This document shows, one piece after another, positions 1 to 10,794 of a stretch of DNA of 64,000 bases (position 1 is the first letter of the stretch; each line of letters opens with the position of its first letter). Source of the DNA: Pollenia angustigena (taxonomy: Eukaryota > Arthropoda > Insecta > Diptera > Polleniidae); NCBI GenBank assembly GCA_930367215.1, contig OV884056.1, forward strand, positions 278,672,067 to 278,736,066, in the 5' to 3' direction. The position numbers and the translations under genes are program-made. The notes below the pieces were generated by a model. The model was given only the letters and a program-made list of their open reading frames with translations, had not been told where the DNA came from and ran no database searches.

Positions 1-60
1 AGTATAAACACTCGCACATGAAATAAAATGCAACCCTGATCCATTGAAAAGTATAATTGT
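1..60. repeat. Inverted copy of 226-285, cut by window start
   Basis: Positions 1-60 are the reverse complement of 226-285 with few mismatches, including a block ending GCAACCCTGATC that mirrors GATCAGGGTTGC at about 244. CAGGGTTGC resembles a hAT terminal repeat, so this could be the right end of an element lying upstream of the window. Only one end is visible. Confidence 0.4.
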
Positions 61-63
61 TTA

Positions 64-955
64 AGGCTAGTTTACACTAATATACTTTGTATTAATACAT
101 GTTAAAAACTCAAGTGATATGTAAAAGTCCGATAGTGTGAATGGATGTGTGATGAAAATGACAAGTTTTATAAAAAAAAGTTTGACATCCCATACGACTT
201 CACTGTTTTTTGAAAAAATTTCTAAACAATAAAACTTTTCATTCGATCAGGGTTGCATTTTATTTCATGTGTGAGTGTTAATACTTTGTGTGATGGTGTA
301 AACACAAACTGTCATGATATATTAGATTTTTTTGACAGCCGCAACAAAACTCATTAGATTTCTATCTCACAAGGTATTATGGAATACGTAAGACTTGTGA
401 GATAGTGTAATCTAGCCTTTAGAAATTTTTCACAAAACGATGAAGTCGTATAGGATGTCAAACATTTTTCAAAATGCTTGTCATTTTCGTGATACATTGA
501 ATTCACACTATCACACTTTGTCATATCCCAGCAAATAATAGGACCAGTCCAAACACGCGTGTAAAGAGTAGTCCACAAGGGACCAGGACTAGTCCAAAGC
601 TAACCCAAACGTTTGGAAAAAACCTGGCGTATTTAACATTGCGATGTCCTAGGAGAGGACCATATAACCCACCTTTGGACCACTAAGGAGTAGTTTTAAA
701 ACTACTCCATGGTATACTCAAGAGGATTAGTTTTGAAGTCGTTTAAAAACGAAAGCATGTCGTTAAAAAACGAAGACATGTCGTCTCACTACAAACACTT
801 TTTAACAATGACATGGTCCATGCTTGCATTACATCGGACCAGTCCATGGAGTAGTCCATTTTATCAAAATGGATCAGGTGGTCCAATTTTATTTGCAGGG
901 ATTACTTGAGTTTTTGACATGTATTAATACAAAGTATAATAGTGTAATATAGCCT
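64..955. mobile_element. TTA-flanked fold-back element (PIF/Harbinger-like), split by a second element
   Basis: The ends are inverted copies starting AGGCTAGTTTACACTA, each next to TTA (61-63 and 956-958), the 3-bp TWA duplication typical of PIF/Harbinger. The left arm 64-225 pairs with 418-525 and, after a break, 902-955. The break is exactly where the CCC-ended element at 526-901 sits. The interior also carries a short inverted repeat (358-373 with 391-405). No transposase frame is visible. The superfamily call rests on the target duplication only. Confidence 0.6.
526..901. mobile_element. CCC-ended nonautonomous element, copy 1
   Basis: The terminal inverted repeat is TCCCAGCAAATAA / TTATTTGCAGGGA, followed inward by GGACCAGTCC-like sequence. 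A second copy lies at 61361-61718 with the same ends and interior (for example the CCATGGAGTAGTCCA block). AT dinucleotides flank the CCC...GGG core on both sides. Removing the element rejoins the arm of the host fold-back exactly. No coding capacity; short open frames inside are chance. Confidence 0.65.
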
Positions 956-959
956 TTAT

Positions 960-1935
960 TAAGTCCTCGTTTATACTTGCAAATGTTTGTTGCAGCGATT
1001 ATTAGTTTGCTAGCGAGAGAGAGCTAAAACTATTTGGAATGCAAACATGCTTTATATACTTTGACACTCTTTTTTGCTTTGTAGTACACATTCCTTTACT
1101 TTAAGTAAGCTTCAGGTCTGTTTGACGTTTTATGCAAAAAATATAAAAATAAAAAGAGAAAAAAGGCATATAAATACAAAAATTGCTAAAGTAAAATTAC
1201 ATAATTTTTAAAATAATGTATTTTTAAAGCAGAATTTCTTTATTTTATACAAATTTCGGTTTTGTTTGACAGAGTCACTTGACATAAACTAACAATAGAC
1301 TTGAATATGAGTTTGCTAAGTTCATAAAGAAATTTAGTATCTTTAAACTTAAATATTTAAAATTTGTATATATTTTTTTAGATTTTTATTTTAAATTTAA
1401 CACACTAATATTTTTTTCTTTTTAAAAATTCTTTTATGTTTTTAGTAGAGTGAATTACTGTCTGTGCCACACATAATTTAGTTGGCTTAATTTTTTTTGC
1501 CCAAATGTTCAATCTGTATTAAAGATACAACGTTTAATGTTTTCATAAATTAAGTTGTAAAATGTCCACTTCATTTCTTCCATAAATTCAAAGATGTTGG
1601 AATTAAAGACATTTTACTTGATAGTCAGACAAGAGAAAGGCATTTTTGGGGTTTGAAAACTGCTCACAATTTAGATATAAAAAAAGAAAACTACAAAATC
1701 ACTTACAAAATAGAAAAGAAGGTAAAGTCGCTCAAGCCCGACAATATAATACAGTGTTTACAGACAAAAGAACAAAATTATATTATGAGGTTAAGATTAT
1801 AATACGAGATCTTTGTGCCGAATATTATCTAGATATGTACCAGAGCTGTAAATAATGTAATAGGCTTAATTACAATCACATGATTTCTTAGTTATGATTG
1901 CTAACTTTTTGATTGCATTCAAAATATAAACATTT
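960..1935. other. AT-rich, no gene seen; small D2 fragment near the end
   Basis: Nothing gene-like in about 960-1700. Positions 1713-1830 resemble the start of the D2 repeat (AAGAAGGTAAAGTCG, CAAGCCCGACAATAT), a degraded fragment of the family whose fuller copy is at 5151-5900. Confidence 0.5.
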
Positions 1936-1938
1936 ATG

Positions 1939-2340
1939 CCCAATTTTCAGGTTAGTATTTAAATCAATACTAAGTTAATTTTCATAACAAACTTAAATCG
2001 TATTTAAAACAGATTGGTTTTTTGAGTTTTATTTGAAAAGTCTTATATAATTAAGATAAAAGTATGGTAGCACTACTAAATACAAAAAATATATAAAAAA
2101 GTGTATTTATTTACAAGGTAGTCTGAAAAAACAGTTGACTGTTAATGCTTTGCCTGTTGTTGTTGTATTCTTGTGACATTGAGGCCACCTTGCTAAAATA
2201 TTACAATGGAAACTTAAGTTGAAATTAAGTGTACCACATCGGTGACTTAAGTTTCACCTAAGTTTTTAGTGAAGAAGAGAATTTTGTACTTAAAACGGTT
2301 TTAAAAATAAATCTGTTTTAATATCAATCCTGAAAATTGG
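1939..2340. mobile_element. Probable MITE with CCAATTTTCAGG ends
   Basis: CCAATTTTCAGG at 1939 is matched by CCTGAAAATTGG ending at 2340. A partly palindromic GAAACTTAAGTT / GACTTAAGTTTC pair lies inside at about 2211-2262. A target duplication could not be decided. There is no coding frame. Confidence 0.4.
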
Positions 2341-2671
2341 CCTTTAGTGTATAATTAAAAATTCAAATCATTAACTTACAATACAATTAACAAATTTGAT
2401 TGCAATACTTTTATCATAATCATATCCACTGATTCAATTTATTGTAGTTTTTTACAGGCTTGATATGTACATACCTGCATCTATGTGAAATTGTTTTGTC
2501 CCAAATGAACAAAAACGAAAATGTCGCTAAAATTTATTTTGGTTTTCTTAAACCATAATCGATGAATAGTCGAATGTTATTCGATTTCGATTAAAGATTA
2601 CTACTTAGCATGTTGAAGATGTTTAATTTAATTTTTTAAATTTACATTTATATATATATGATTTCCTTTAA

Positions 2672-3057
2672 CTCCTACTGGAGCATAGGGCGTCTAGTCA
2701 TTTAAGGTTTTGATGTTCCAAAATCCAATCGTAGTCATTATACCATAGCCAAAAGTCATCATCATTTGTTTTCGGTTTCGTTTACATTTCTTGGACGATT
2801 CGTTAGCAATTTTAAATTTGGTCGCGTAGGTTGCTAGCCTTCACTTCCTAGTTTGGTGATAGGGCTGCTATCTAAGCACCCAAACGTGTTGTTCTTCGGA
2901 GCCAGCGTTTCAGAGATACCTGTGTTCGCATATCTCCTAGTTCTTGAGACGCACAGTGGCCATTCAGGGTTGACTGACACTCCTAACGTGGCAGCAGAAT
3001 TTCCTCCGTGCTGATGTGCTTACGCATCACTTTCCCATTTGTCCCCCATTTTTTTAC
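2672..3057 (-). mobile_element. Possible 5' fragment of a non-LTR retrotransposon
   Basis: This 390-bp block has clearly higher GC than its surroundings. On the minus strand one frame reads MTTIGFWNIKTLN before a stop, which resembles the opening of an apurinic endonuclease domain in RTE/R4-type non-LTR elements (IGFWNVRTL-like). The frame is open upstream for about 30 codons with a basic stretch. Neither the rest of the endonuclease nor a reverse transcriptase follows. The match is short, so this is tentative. Confidence 0.3.
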
Positions 3058-3224
3058 ATTTCACACATATAAAAAAAATTAGATAAAAATGTTAATCCAA
3101 ATTTTCTATTGAAGGAAATTTGAACTAGTTTTTTTATGCTTAATTTTTGGTGCACTTTAAAATAAAATTCTTAATAAAAGCAAAATTAACCCAAAGCTCT
3201 CTTTTTTGTTGTGTCTTATTTCTG

Positions 3225-3690
3225 TTTTTCTGGTTAAATTTTCCGTTTTGGTGTATTTAGAAACTTAAAGTAAAATTTCACGAATAATATTTTTGCGGAA
3301 CATTTTAACCCCTTAAATCCCTGTTTTAATGGTGTTTTTGATCTTTTTTTAAAGAAAGACAAAAAAGACCCATACCTTGAGGAGATAGAGGGTTAACATA
3401 TTCTAAAAAGACGTCGTCCGTAACATTTTACATAAATTTGCTGAGCACAATTTATAACTAAAATGTAAGGGTCATATGGTTTCTTATGCCGATTAACAAT
3501 AAGAATGTGCCAGAGCTGGAAAACTTTAATCCCTCTCAAATAAAATTCAGATGTAAACTTTTAAAACGCCGATACACGTGTCGTTTTTTTTCTCTCCCCT
3601 ATCAAAACTTATATGCTGGACCATGTAATTTTTTTTGTGTTGTACAGTGTAATTGTAAACGCACAATAAATTTTTTTCACCCAAACATTT
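3225..3690. repeat. Dispersed repeat family I, copy 1
   Basis: About 460 bp aligns end to end with 52220-52695, although quite diverged. Shared landmarks are AACATTTTAACCC, GAGGGTTAA and, near the end, CACAGTGTAATTGT followed by ACAATAAA. No terminal inverted repeat was found and no frame is conserved between the copies. Confidence 0.5.
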
Positions 3691-4705
3691 TTATACCCTT
3701 CAACGAAGGTAAAAGTTTACATATAAATTTGTCGTTCTGGTGATAATTTCTACAATATTGATCTTAGACCCTATAAAGTATAACTCTTCTGGATGCTTAT
3801 GAGTAGCGAAGTTGATTTAACGAGGTCAGTCTGTCCTTTGTAATGGGTTTTTAAAGACCTCAATGGGTTTTTAAAGACCTCAGATGGGACTGTTTGCTAT
3901 TGAACCTCAGCTAGATCGGTCCACAAATGGCAAAGATATGAACAAACAAGTGCGACTGCCTATCATTTTACCCATAAATCCCTTGTTGTTGTTTATCTGA
4001 GTATATCCGAAAACAATGCTTCCAAATTAAGTACAATCATCTTCGTTAACCATATACGAAATCCGACAAAGTATGGGCGGGATTTGATATGTGGGCGTGG
4101 TTTCTTTCGTACAAAGACGATAAAGATTTCTGTATATCTGAAGAGCTGAAATGGCCCAAGTTTACAAATCAAGTACAAGCATCATGGTTATCAATACACA
4201 ATATCTTACAAAGTAAGAAGTGGGAGCGGTACCTCCAATACAAAGAGATTTTTAATATCTGTATATCTGTAGCCGTATTGTGTAATTTGCTTAAGCTTAA
4301 TATCTGTCACTAAAAATCTATAAAGTTGATTTAGCGACTTTTGGCTACGAATGCAATTCTGTAAAGTGCATTGTTAAATTTGGCAATACCGCAAAAACTT
4401 AATTCGCCGCAATTTTAGCTTTTATTTCATCGCTAAAATGTTTAAATTTTGCATTATCTAAGGCATTTTAGCGATCGAGATTAAGCTTTAGCTAAGCGAA
4501 ATACATAACACGGCTGCCGGAGAACGGCAAGAGCCAAAGATTACAATTAAGGTACAAGCATTTTGTTTATCCTTACACAACATGCGACAAGATATATTTA
4601 TACCTAAAGAACTGTTTCTATATAACTTTCCTCTCTCACCAGGCTGAAGGGTATATAAGATTCGGCATAGCAGAATACAGAACTCTTAATTGTTTTAAAT
4701 TTACT
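3691..4705 (+). repeat. Dispersed repeat D1, copy 1 (interrupted)
   Basis: Landmarks shared with the copies at 53.5-54.1 and 56.6-57.8 kb are TTTTTATACCCTTC, a GACCCTATAAAGTATA block, AGATCGGTCCA, GTATATCTG...GAGAACGGCAAGAG and an end with an imperfect hairpin (GATTCGGCATAGCAGAATA) followed by ACTCTTA. A 250-bp MITE interrupts it at 4270. Two imperfect copies of an 18-base AATGGGTTTTTAAAGACC unit lie at about 3841-3882. No coding frame was recognised; the family is familiar from calyptrate fly genomes but I do not assign a class. Confidence 0.6.
4270..4519. mobile_element. TAGCCG-ended MITE, copy 1
   Basis: The terminal repeats are about 45 bp: AGCCGTATTGTG at the left, the reverse of AACACGGCTGCC at the right, with AAGCTTAAT and CGCTAAAA inward of both. 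It lies within D1; the uninterrupted target TATCTGGAGAACGG is present at about 53998. A second copy at 15600-16005 is in the opposite orientation. No coding capacity. Confidence 0.7.
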
Positions 4706-4739
4706 TCACCCTTACTTTTTCTCACACTTTTTCAACAAA

Positions 4740-5150
4740 CAATACCTTCTTTTGCAAGATAGTGCTTTTTTATTATAAATATTAAAGCTTTAAAATTTTA
4801 TTTATTTTGAGTCCCGTAGCCTTGCCGTATCGAAGAAGAGGAAAAATACAGATAAAGAATTTGTGTCACACAACCAACATGAATGAAATTAAAAAATAAA
4901 AATTTTAATTTTTCCCAACTCATTAAATAAATAATCGTGCACACAATTATGTTTGATAATTACAAACAGAAATTTTGATTCAGGAATAAAATAAAAATTA
5001 AACCAGAATGATTTAAAATTAATATTAAAAAAAAAACAAATTAAACAAATAAAGAATAAATATTAACAATTTAAAGCCTTAAAGCAGAATTTTAAATTAA
5101 TTCATTTTTGTTGCAATAAAAAAATTTATATAAAAATTAAATTTATATAA
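4740..5150. other. AT-rich spacer
   Basis: Roughly 80 percent AT with A-runs; no frame, repeat end or RNA signal recognised. Confidence 0.5.
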
Positions 5151-5900
5151 AACAAGTAAGAAAGTATAGTCGGTCAAGCCCGACCATATGATACCCTACA
5201 CCACAGTATTTAAAGACACATCATGCTTATGTGTCCATGTAAATATGGATTTATCTTTGTTTATAAACTTCATGAAAATCAGGTTGAAAGTTTGTGAGAG
5301 GCAGAAATTGCCCCCTACCTCCCCTTGTGGTCCTATTTTTGAAAAACTGTATAGCTAATGTGTCCATATAGATATGGATCTATCTATCTTTTAAATTTCA
5401 TTAAATCGGTTTGAGAGGCAGAAATTGCCCCTTTCTCTCCTAGTGGTCCTATTTTTTAAAAATTGCATACATTTTGTGACTATATAGATATGGTTCTATC
5501 TATGTTTTAACATTCATTAAAATCGGTTTGATAGTTTCTGAGAGGAAGAAATTTCCCCCTATCTTCCCTCGTGGTCCTACGCTTTGGCCCATTTTCAATA
5601 GGCTTAGTCCTTGTGCCAATAAGAATCTATGACCCAAATTTCATCAAATTATCTCCAAAATTGCGACCTGTACTTTGCGCACAAGGTTACATGGACAGCC
5701 AGCCAGCCAGCGTGCCAGCCAGCCAGCGTGCCAGCCAGCCAGCGTGCCAGCCAGCCGGACGGACATCGTTAGTTCGACTCAGAAAGTGATTCTTAGACGA
5801 TCGGTATACTTTAAGGTGGGTCTAGGACCAATATTTTAAGGCGTTACATACATCAGCACAAATGCATAATACCCTCTCCACTATTGTGGTGTGGGTATAA
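5151..5900 (+). repeat. Dispersed repeat D2, full-looking copy
   Basis: It starts AACAAGTAAGAAAG, followed by a palindrome GTCGGTCAAGCCCGAC (about 5170), then three degenerate blocks each ending CCTANTGGTCCTATTTTT-like. It continues with a CAGCC tandem stretch, a GGACGGACATCG...CGACTCAGAAAGTGATTC block, and ends GTGTGGGTATAA. Reverse-orientation partial copies lie at 29093-29400 and 30213-30440. It carries no coding frame that I recognise. Confidence 0.65.
5694..5757. repeat. 16-bp tandem repeat (CAGCCAGCCAGCGTGC)n
   Basis: Three full and one partial copy of CAGCCAGCCAGCGTGC, inside D2. Related GGCTGGCTG and GCCTGGCTGG stretches occur at the same place in the reverse copies at 29.2 and 30.3 kb, so this minisatellite seed is part of the family. 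Confidence 0.85.
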
Positions 5901-6019
5901 ATAGGAAATTTTTTTAAGAACGCTGATTGAAATTATGCTTAAAAATCAGTTTTGGCTAAAATAACAAATTATGTTATCAATTGAATGATTTCGTTCCTAA
6001 ATATAATTTTTTTCATTTG

Positions 6020-6468
6020 CATGAGAGATAAAGCTATCATGGCCTTAGCTCGCATTAGCAATATTAGAAAATGGCTTTATATCTCATTTCAGTTCCAGAG
6101 ACACTAAAGTTAAGTATTGAAATCTGGATTCGCATACTAAAGTTTCTCTGCGTGGCTTAGGGGTTTTTTCCTCCAGTAGGACGCGGCAGGTGGCTTCGCT
6201 GAATAAAGTTTTCCTGCGTGCGTCACAAGAAAAATGTTTTTCAATGATAATTTAGCATTTTCCCTTTTACAGAATGTTAACACCATGCATAACAATATTC
6301 TGGATAATCATGGCTTTATCTCTCATTTGCGAAAAAAGTATGGCTATATCTCTCATTTCGCAAAATTTTAAATATGACCTTACCTCTCAATGATTGGGCA
6401 ATAAGGCCATTATGGCTTTATCTCCCATTCAATTCAGCAATAAAGCCATCATGGCCTTGTCTCACATG
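6020..6468. mobile_element. Probable MITE with repeated ATGGCTTTATCTCTCATT motifs
   Basis: The ends form an inverted repeat: CATGAGAGATAAAGC...ATGGCC at the left and GGCC...CTCACATG at the right. A motif close to ATGGCTTTATCTCTCATT recurs at about 6065, 6300, 6331, 6374, 6412 and 6448. Clusters of subterminal motifs are typical of transposase-binding regions in TIR elements, but the superfamily is unclear. The 6130-6235 interior is less AT-rich and may be foreign. Confidence 0.45.
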
Positions 6469-6980
6469 GTTTAAAAGCACCCCCTATAATTTTATTAACA
6501 AATTTGTTGCTTTAAATATGAGTTTTAGCTTAATTTTTCTTTCCAAGGGCTTACGTTTCAGGATTTACCGGAAAACTTAATGGCTTAAAATTTCGTTTTA
6601 TTGAAAACTAAAAGCGGGATTGCCGTGAAAAATTTTCAAGCAAAACTTAAGGAAATAAGGGGAAAAATACTTAATATTGCTTATGTATTAAGAGTTGGGA
6701 TTCATAAATAATTCAATGAAAGTTTAAAACTTTCAATGTTTCCAGACAAAAACGCACAGTTGGCTAATTAGTCTAAGCTGTTGAAGTTTTTACTCCAGAC
6801 TTCTGAATAACTATTTATCAAAATTAAATTCCAAGATTTTGAAGAAGTTTTAATTTGCAACTTAATAAAGACAATTAGACACAGTTATTGAAATCTTAGC
6901 ATTATTTTTTAAGGCTGCGTAAAGTAGGTAGAGTTTACACTAATAAGGCATAAACAATTTAAAGGAATTATATTTTAAGA

Positions 6981-7060
6981 GGCTTATGAATTCGATTCCC
7001 GTCAAAGACTCTAGACTCTGTTTCACTTCAACGGGTTGAAGGTATATGTAATTATCACCA
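6981..7060 (+). mobile_element. tRNA-derived SINE fragment (long subfamily, 5'-truncated)
   Basis: TTCGATTCCCGTCAAAGACTC matches the B-box side of the SINE. CTGTTTCACTTCAACGGG and the following AAGGT block match the long subfamily at 35567 and 59157. The A-box half is missing. Confidence 0.65.
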
Positions 7061-7303
7061 GAAAAGTTGGTAGTTCAACCTCAGACGCAGAGAACGAATT
7101 TATTCCAAATTTAATGGCGATTTGAAACACATTTTTTGTATTTCATTACTAAAATAAATGAGCTAAAGCATTTGTGATGAATCAAAAAAAATCTTATGAT
7201 TTCATTAAATGAGTTCAAGACAAAAGTTTTTACTTTTTTAAAAGAATATACATACACATATACAACATTCCAAAAAAAAAACGCTTTATTAATTCCATAG
7301 AAA

Positions 7304-7713
7304 CCCAGCGGTAAATATTGAAAGGACTGCAAGTGGCAGGCCTTTTTGAAGGCCTATATACTCCTTTCTAAAAGATTCGCTTTGCATAATATCCTGCCTT
7401 CTAGAAGGCATAAACTTATTTTTAAAAGACCTTCTGAAATATTCAGTACACATTCGCTACTCCCTTCTTTGAGAAGGGAGAAAGGAAGGTGTTCAGTTTT
7501 ATTTACTTTTTATTTTTAATGACCTTCCTTACTCGAATTTATCGAATCGGATCGAAGTTATTTTTAAAGGAAGTGTGGAAGGCCTTGCGCCCAATGACAA
7601 CCTGTGTAAAAAATAAATAAGTATGGAATGCGGCGAGAAGGGCTTCTGACTGCTTGTGACTGCTAAATAAGGCCTTCTATTAGGCCTCTTTACTCATTCT
7701 AATTACCGCTGGG
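7304..7713. mobile_element. MITE with CCCAGCGGTAA ends
   Basis: CCCAGCGGTAA at 7304 pairs with TTACCGCTGGG ending 7713. The inside is rich in GAAGGCCT / AAGGCCTT motifs in both orientations. Flanks CCATAGAAA and CCATGCATAAA look like a mutated target duplication but do not match exactly. No transposase frame. Confidence 0.5.
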
Positions 7714-9750
7714 CCATGCATAAAAAGACGTAATTCAGCGAAACCTGGCACTATTTTTTAGTCAAACTGCTTTCAGAATTTTACGTAGCAATACAACATT
7801 AAAATGTCTTGGTTTGATTTTAAAATCTTCTGTATTTTCTTTTTTTTTAAGCCAAAATCTGGGTCGATACGTGACATTTCGTACGTGAAATTTCTTCCGT
7901 AATAATTTAACTGAATAATGATTAAAATAAAATAAAAATTTACCGTTAATCCGAATAACATTTTTCTCTTTGAACTCTTCCTTAGATTACAGACCATGTA
8001 AGAACATTTTTTGGAATAATTTTTATCAAATTTCACCTCTTTTAAGAAAGAGAAATATTAAAGAAAACATACAAGAAAACATTTTCACATATAAGAAATT
8101 ACGTTTGCACAACTTTGCAGGCTGATTGTTCATCAAAGTGAACAAATTAATGGGTAAATTTATAAAATTAGTAAAATCTAAATATTTTTTTATAACAATA
8201 TCGTAAAATAGTCATCTTTTAATAACTTTTAAATTTTCGGTCACGGTGGACCTTTTGATGGAAATGCCCATATAACTTTTTAACATTTTTTTAAAATATC
8301 AAAATTAGCATAGCACAGTCCGATAGAGCATAAACAACTATAAGGGAACGTATATTTATTTTTTCGCTAAGGTCGAAAAAGTTCACGCACCAACCGCGAT
8401 GAAGTTTTGAAAATTTTTAATTTTCTTTTTGGTTAGGAAAAATTAATAATATGTTTATTTAAAACAAAAAATAGCTCAAGTATGAAATTTCATTAATATT
8501 TAGAGATGGGAAGAGATTTTTCCGCAAACCAAAACGTATCTTTAACCTTTTTTAACTAAACAAAATTAAAAATGAATAAAAAACACCGTATAAAATTATG
8601 GATATTCAATATTGAATTGGTTTAGATTATGATTTTCGTGATTACTAGGACATGGTACTATGCCAAAAAATTGGGTATACCCCTAATGTACATGCATATT
8701 ATTATTATTATTATTTTTTTGGGAGATCACGAATTATTGAAACTTATTAATAAATAGTAGTTATTGTTAATAGCAACTTGGTAAAATTAATTTTCTTTTA
8801 AGCAAACAATTTTTAGAATTATTACAGCATTTAAAAGCTCATCAGTGGGCTAATTCTGTAACTTTTTAATGACAAATATTTGTCTTTAAGTAGAAAAAGT
8901 TACAGAATTTCCCACAGAGATTCTATTTCTAATTCTTGTTAATATGTATATTGCCTGCTACCGAAAACGTGCTCTCGCTTTCTACAGACGTTGGTTTTGT
9001 AGTAAGAAGCGAATCATACAAAGATTATACATTTGTTGGCCTGTTGCCCGTGACTTCATAGACGTCAAATTCATTTTTTAAGATATTTTCAGGCTTTTGT
9101 TGGCGATGGTGTATCGTCTACAATTTAATTTTCTACGTCAAGAAGCTTTGTAGACATTTCATCAGCAATTAAAAAGACCGTTGATTTATTTGCGAAGGAA
9201 AAATAGTTCGATTTGTAGGTACTTATAATTTTAGTAAAGAATATATTTTTATTGCTCGTTTTTTATTTTAACGCTGGTAACAAAATAAAATTTCTAAAAA
9301 TTTAATCTGAAATTCCCGAAAAAAATTTCCCGGGATTAATTAAAAAAAAAATATCCTGGGAATTCTTTCCCGCTTAGAAACTCTAATATAATGTTAATTA
9401 TAAATAGGAAGTATAAGGTCTGTTTCTTTACTCTAGTTTCGGATCCATCGGGATCCAAATTGAGTTTCCGTACTTTAACTTTGTGAGAGAAAATGAGAGC
9501 TGCTTTGGGAGCATTCTGGCACGAAAGCCCAGACTTTTTCTTCATGCAAATTATGTAAACTACACAGGCCAGCAAAATTTGTGAAAAGTCGAAGCCCTGG
9601 GACTGGAGTATACTTTCTAAGGGTTTGTTATAGAGAAGTTGTGGGTACAACATATTCCATCTCTTCATACGGGGAAAGTATAAAATATAAATTAAAGATG
9701 AATTTTATACACAAAGAAAAACACACGCCCTAACTGTTTAAACCGACACA
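7714..9750. other. AT-rich stretch, no recognised gene
   Basis: Long AT-rich sequence with an (ATT)n microsatellite at about 8696-8716. The open frame on the minus strand at 9336-9668 (110 codons) covers a slightly GC-richer patch but shows no motif I recognise; it looks like chance or an old relic. Confidence 0.4.
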
Positions 9751-9951
9751 CCAAAAATTACATTGAAAGCAAAAACAAGATCAAACATATTTCATACTTT
9801 TGTTGTTGTTTTCTACAGTAATTCGTATTGAATTTTAAATTTCAAATGCTGGCGTAGAACATTCTAAAACGCAATTCGAATTTCTGTAGAAAGCAACAAC
9901 AAAATAATGTCAAATTTTTTACATTGTTTTTGCTTTCTTTGTTATTTTTGG
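9751..9951. mobile_element. Hairpin MITE, CCAAAAAT ends
   Basis: The 201-bp element folds back over most of its length. CCAAAAATTAC...GAAAGCAAAAAC on the left pairs with GTTTTTGCTTTC...ATTTTTGG on the right, and TGTTGTTGTTTTCTACAG pairs with CTGTAGAAAGCAACAACA further in. The loop is about 30 nt near 9845. No target duplication recognised. Confidence 0.5.
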
Positions 9952-10289
9952 CGTTGCGTTGCGTTTGAGGGTCTTAGCAAACTATTGTATATCGTTTAAA
10001 CCTTTTTAAGGAGCGTCAGTCCAGGAAATTTTAAAAAATATTTTAAAATTATTTTGTTATATTTCGGCTGAATTTTGTATTAAACATTAAATGGACCTAA
10101 ATCGGATGATTTTGAATATTTAAATCCAATTTTCCTGTTACTAATCTTTTTTTAAATTTCCATGAACTTTTGAAAGCATGTGCGGATGATGGCCGCAGAA
10201 TACCTATAAAGATTCATTATCTGCACGCTTATTTAGATTTTTTCCCAGACAATCTAGACCCAATATAGATTAGTTTAAAATGTGCGGTC

Positions 10290-10640
10290 ATAAAGACCCA
10301 GCATAGACCGTGCTGGCCCCTAGCGTTATCACGATGTACAAAAACCTAGAGTACTCCATACTCTATTGGCAAATGTTAGGAGTCTTGTTAGTATAATTCC
10401 ACGAATTCAAGATCTTGGAAGTAATAATCTTCCAGACAGTTCACTCTGGAGCGTATTTGTGCAGAGCATGTGCTCCACCACCTCTTTTTCCCTGGTACTC
10501 CACATAATCTACAATTGTTTCTAGTCAGTTGCCCCGCCCTTTTGGCGTTTACTGCCGTCCAAAAGTGACCGATTATAAAATCTACCAGAAGCCTACAATC
10601 TTTTCTGGATAGCGAAAGAAGAAGTTAAGTCGGCTTTAGG
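10290..10640 (-). pseudogene. Non-LTR retrotransposon, C-terminal zinc-knuckle relic
   Basis: On the minus strand a decayed frame includes CRLCGVPGKKEVVEHMLC (near 10500), preceded by a VIGHFWTAVNAKRAG-like segment. This matches the region after RNase H in Jockey/I-type elements: a CxxC...HxxC knuckle followed by a short tail. Stops and frame shifts break the reading before and after it. The GC of this block is above that of its surroundings. The reverse transcriptase is not here. Family assignment within non-LTR elements is uncertain. Confidence 0.5.
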
Positions 10641-10794
10641 ATCATAGGATCCCAACCTAATTCTAAAGACCTTGCACGTTTCGGTGTTTCCCAATATGCC
10701 TTGCCAATTTCCAACCAATTTAAATATGTTTAGTTTCATTTCACACTTTTTATAAAGTAATTTTTAATTAATAAGATTGTGTTTGTCGTGCTTA

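Noticed and set aside
5571..5789. Protein with Pro-Ala-Ser-Gln repeats
   Set aside because: It is the translated 16-bp tandem repeat inside the non-coding D2 repeat.
9336..9668. 110-codon minus-strand frame
   Set aside because: No motif, no codon bias that I can judge, and no second copy in the window. Left as unrecognised rather than called.
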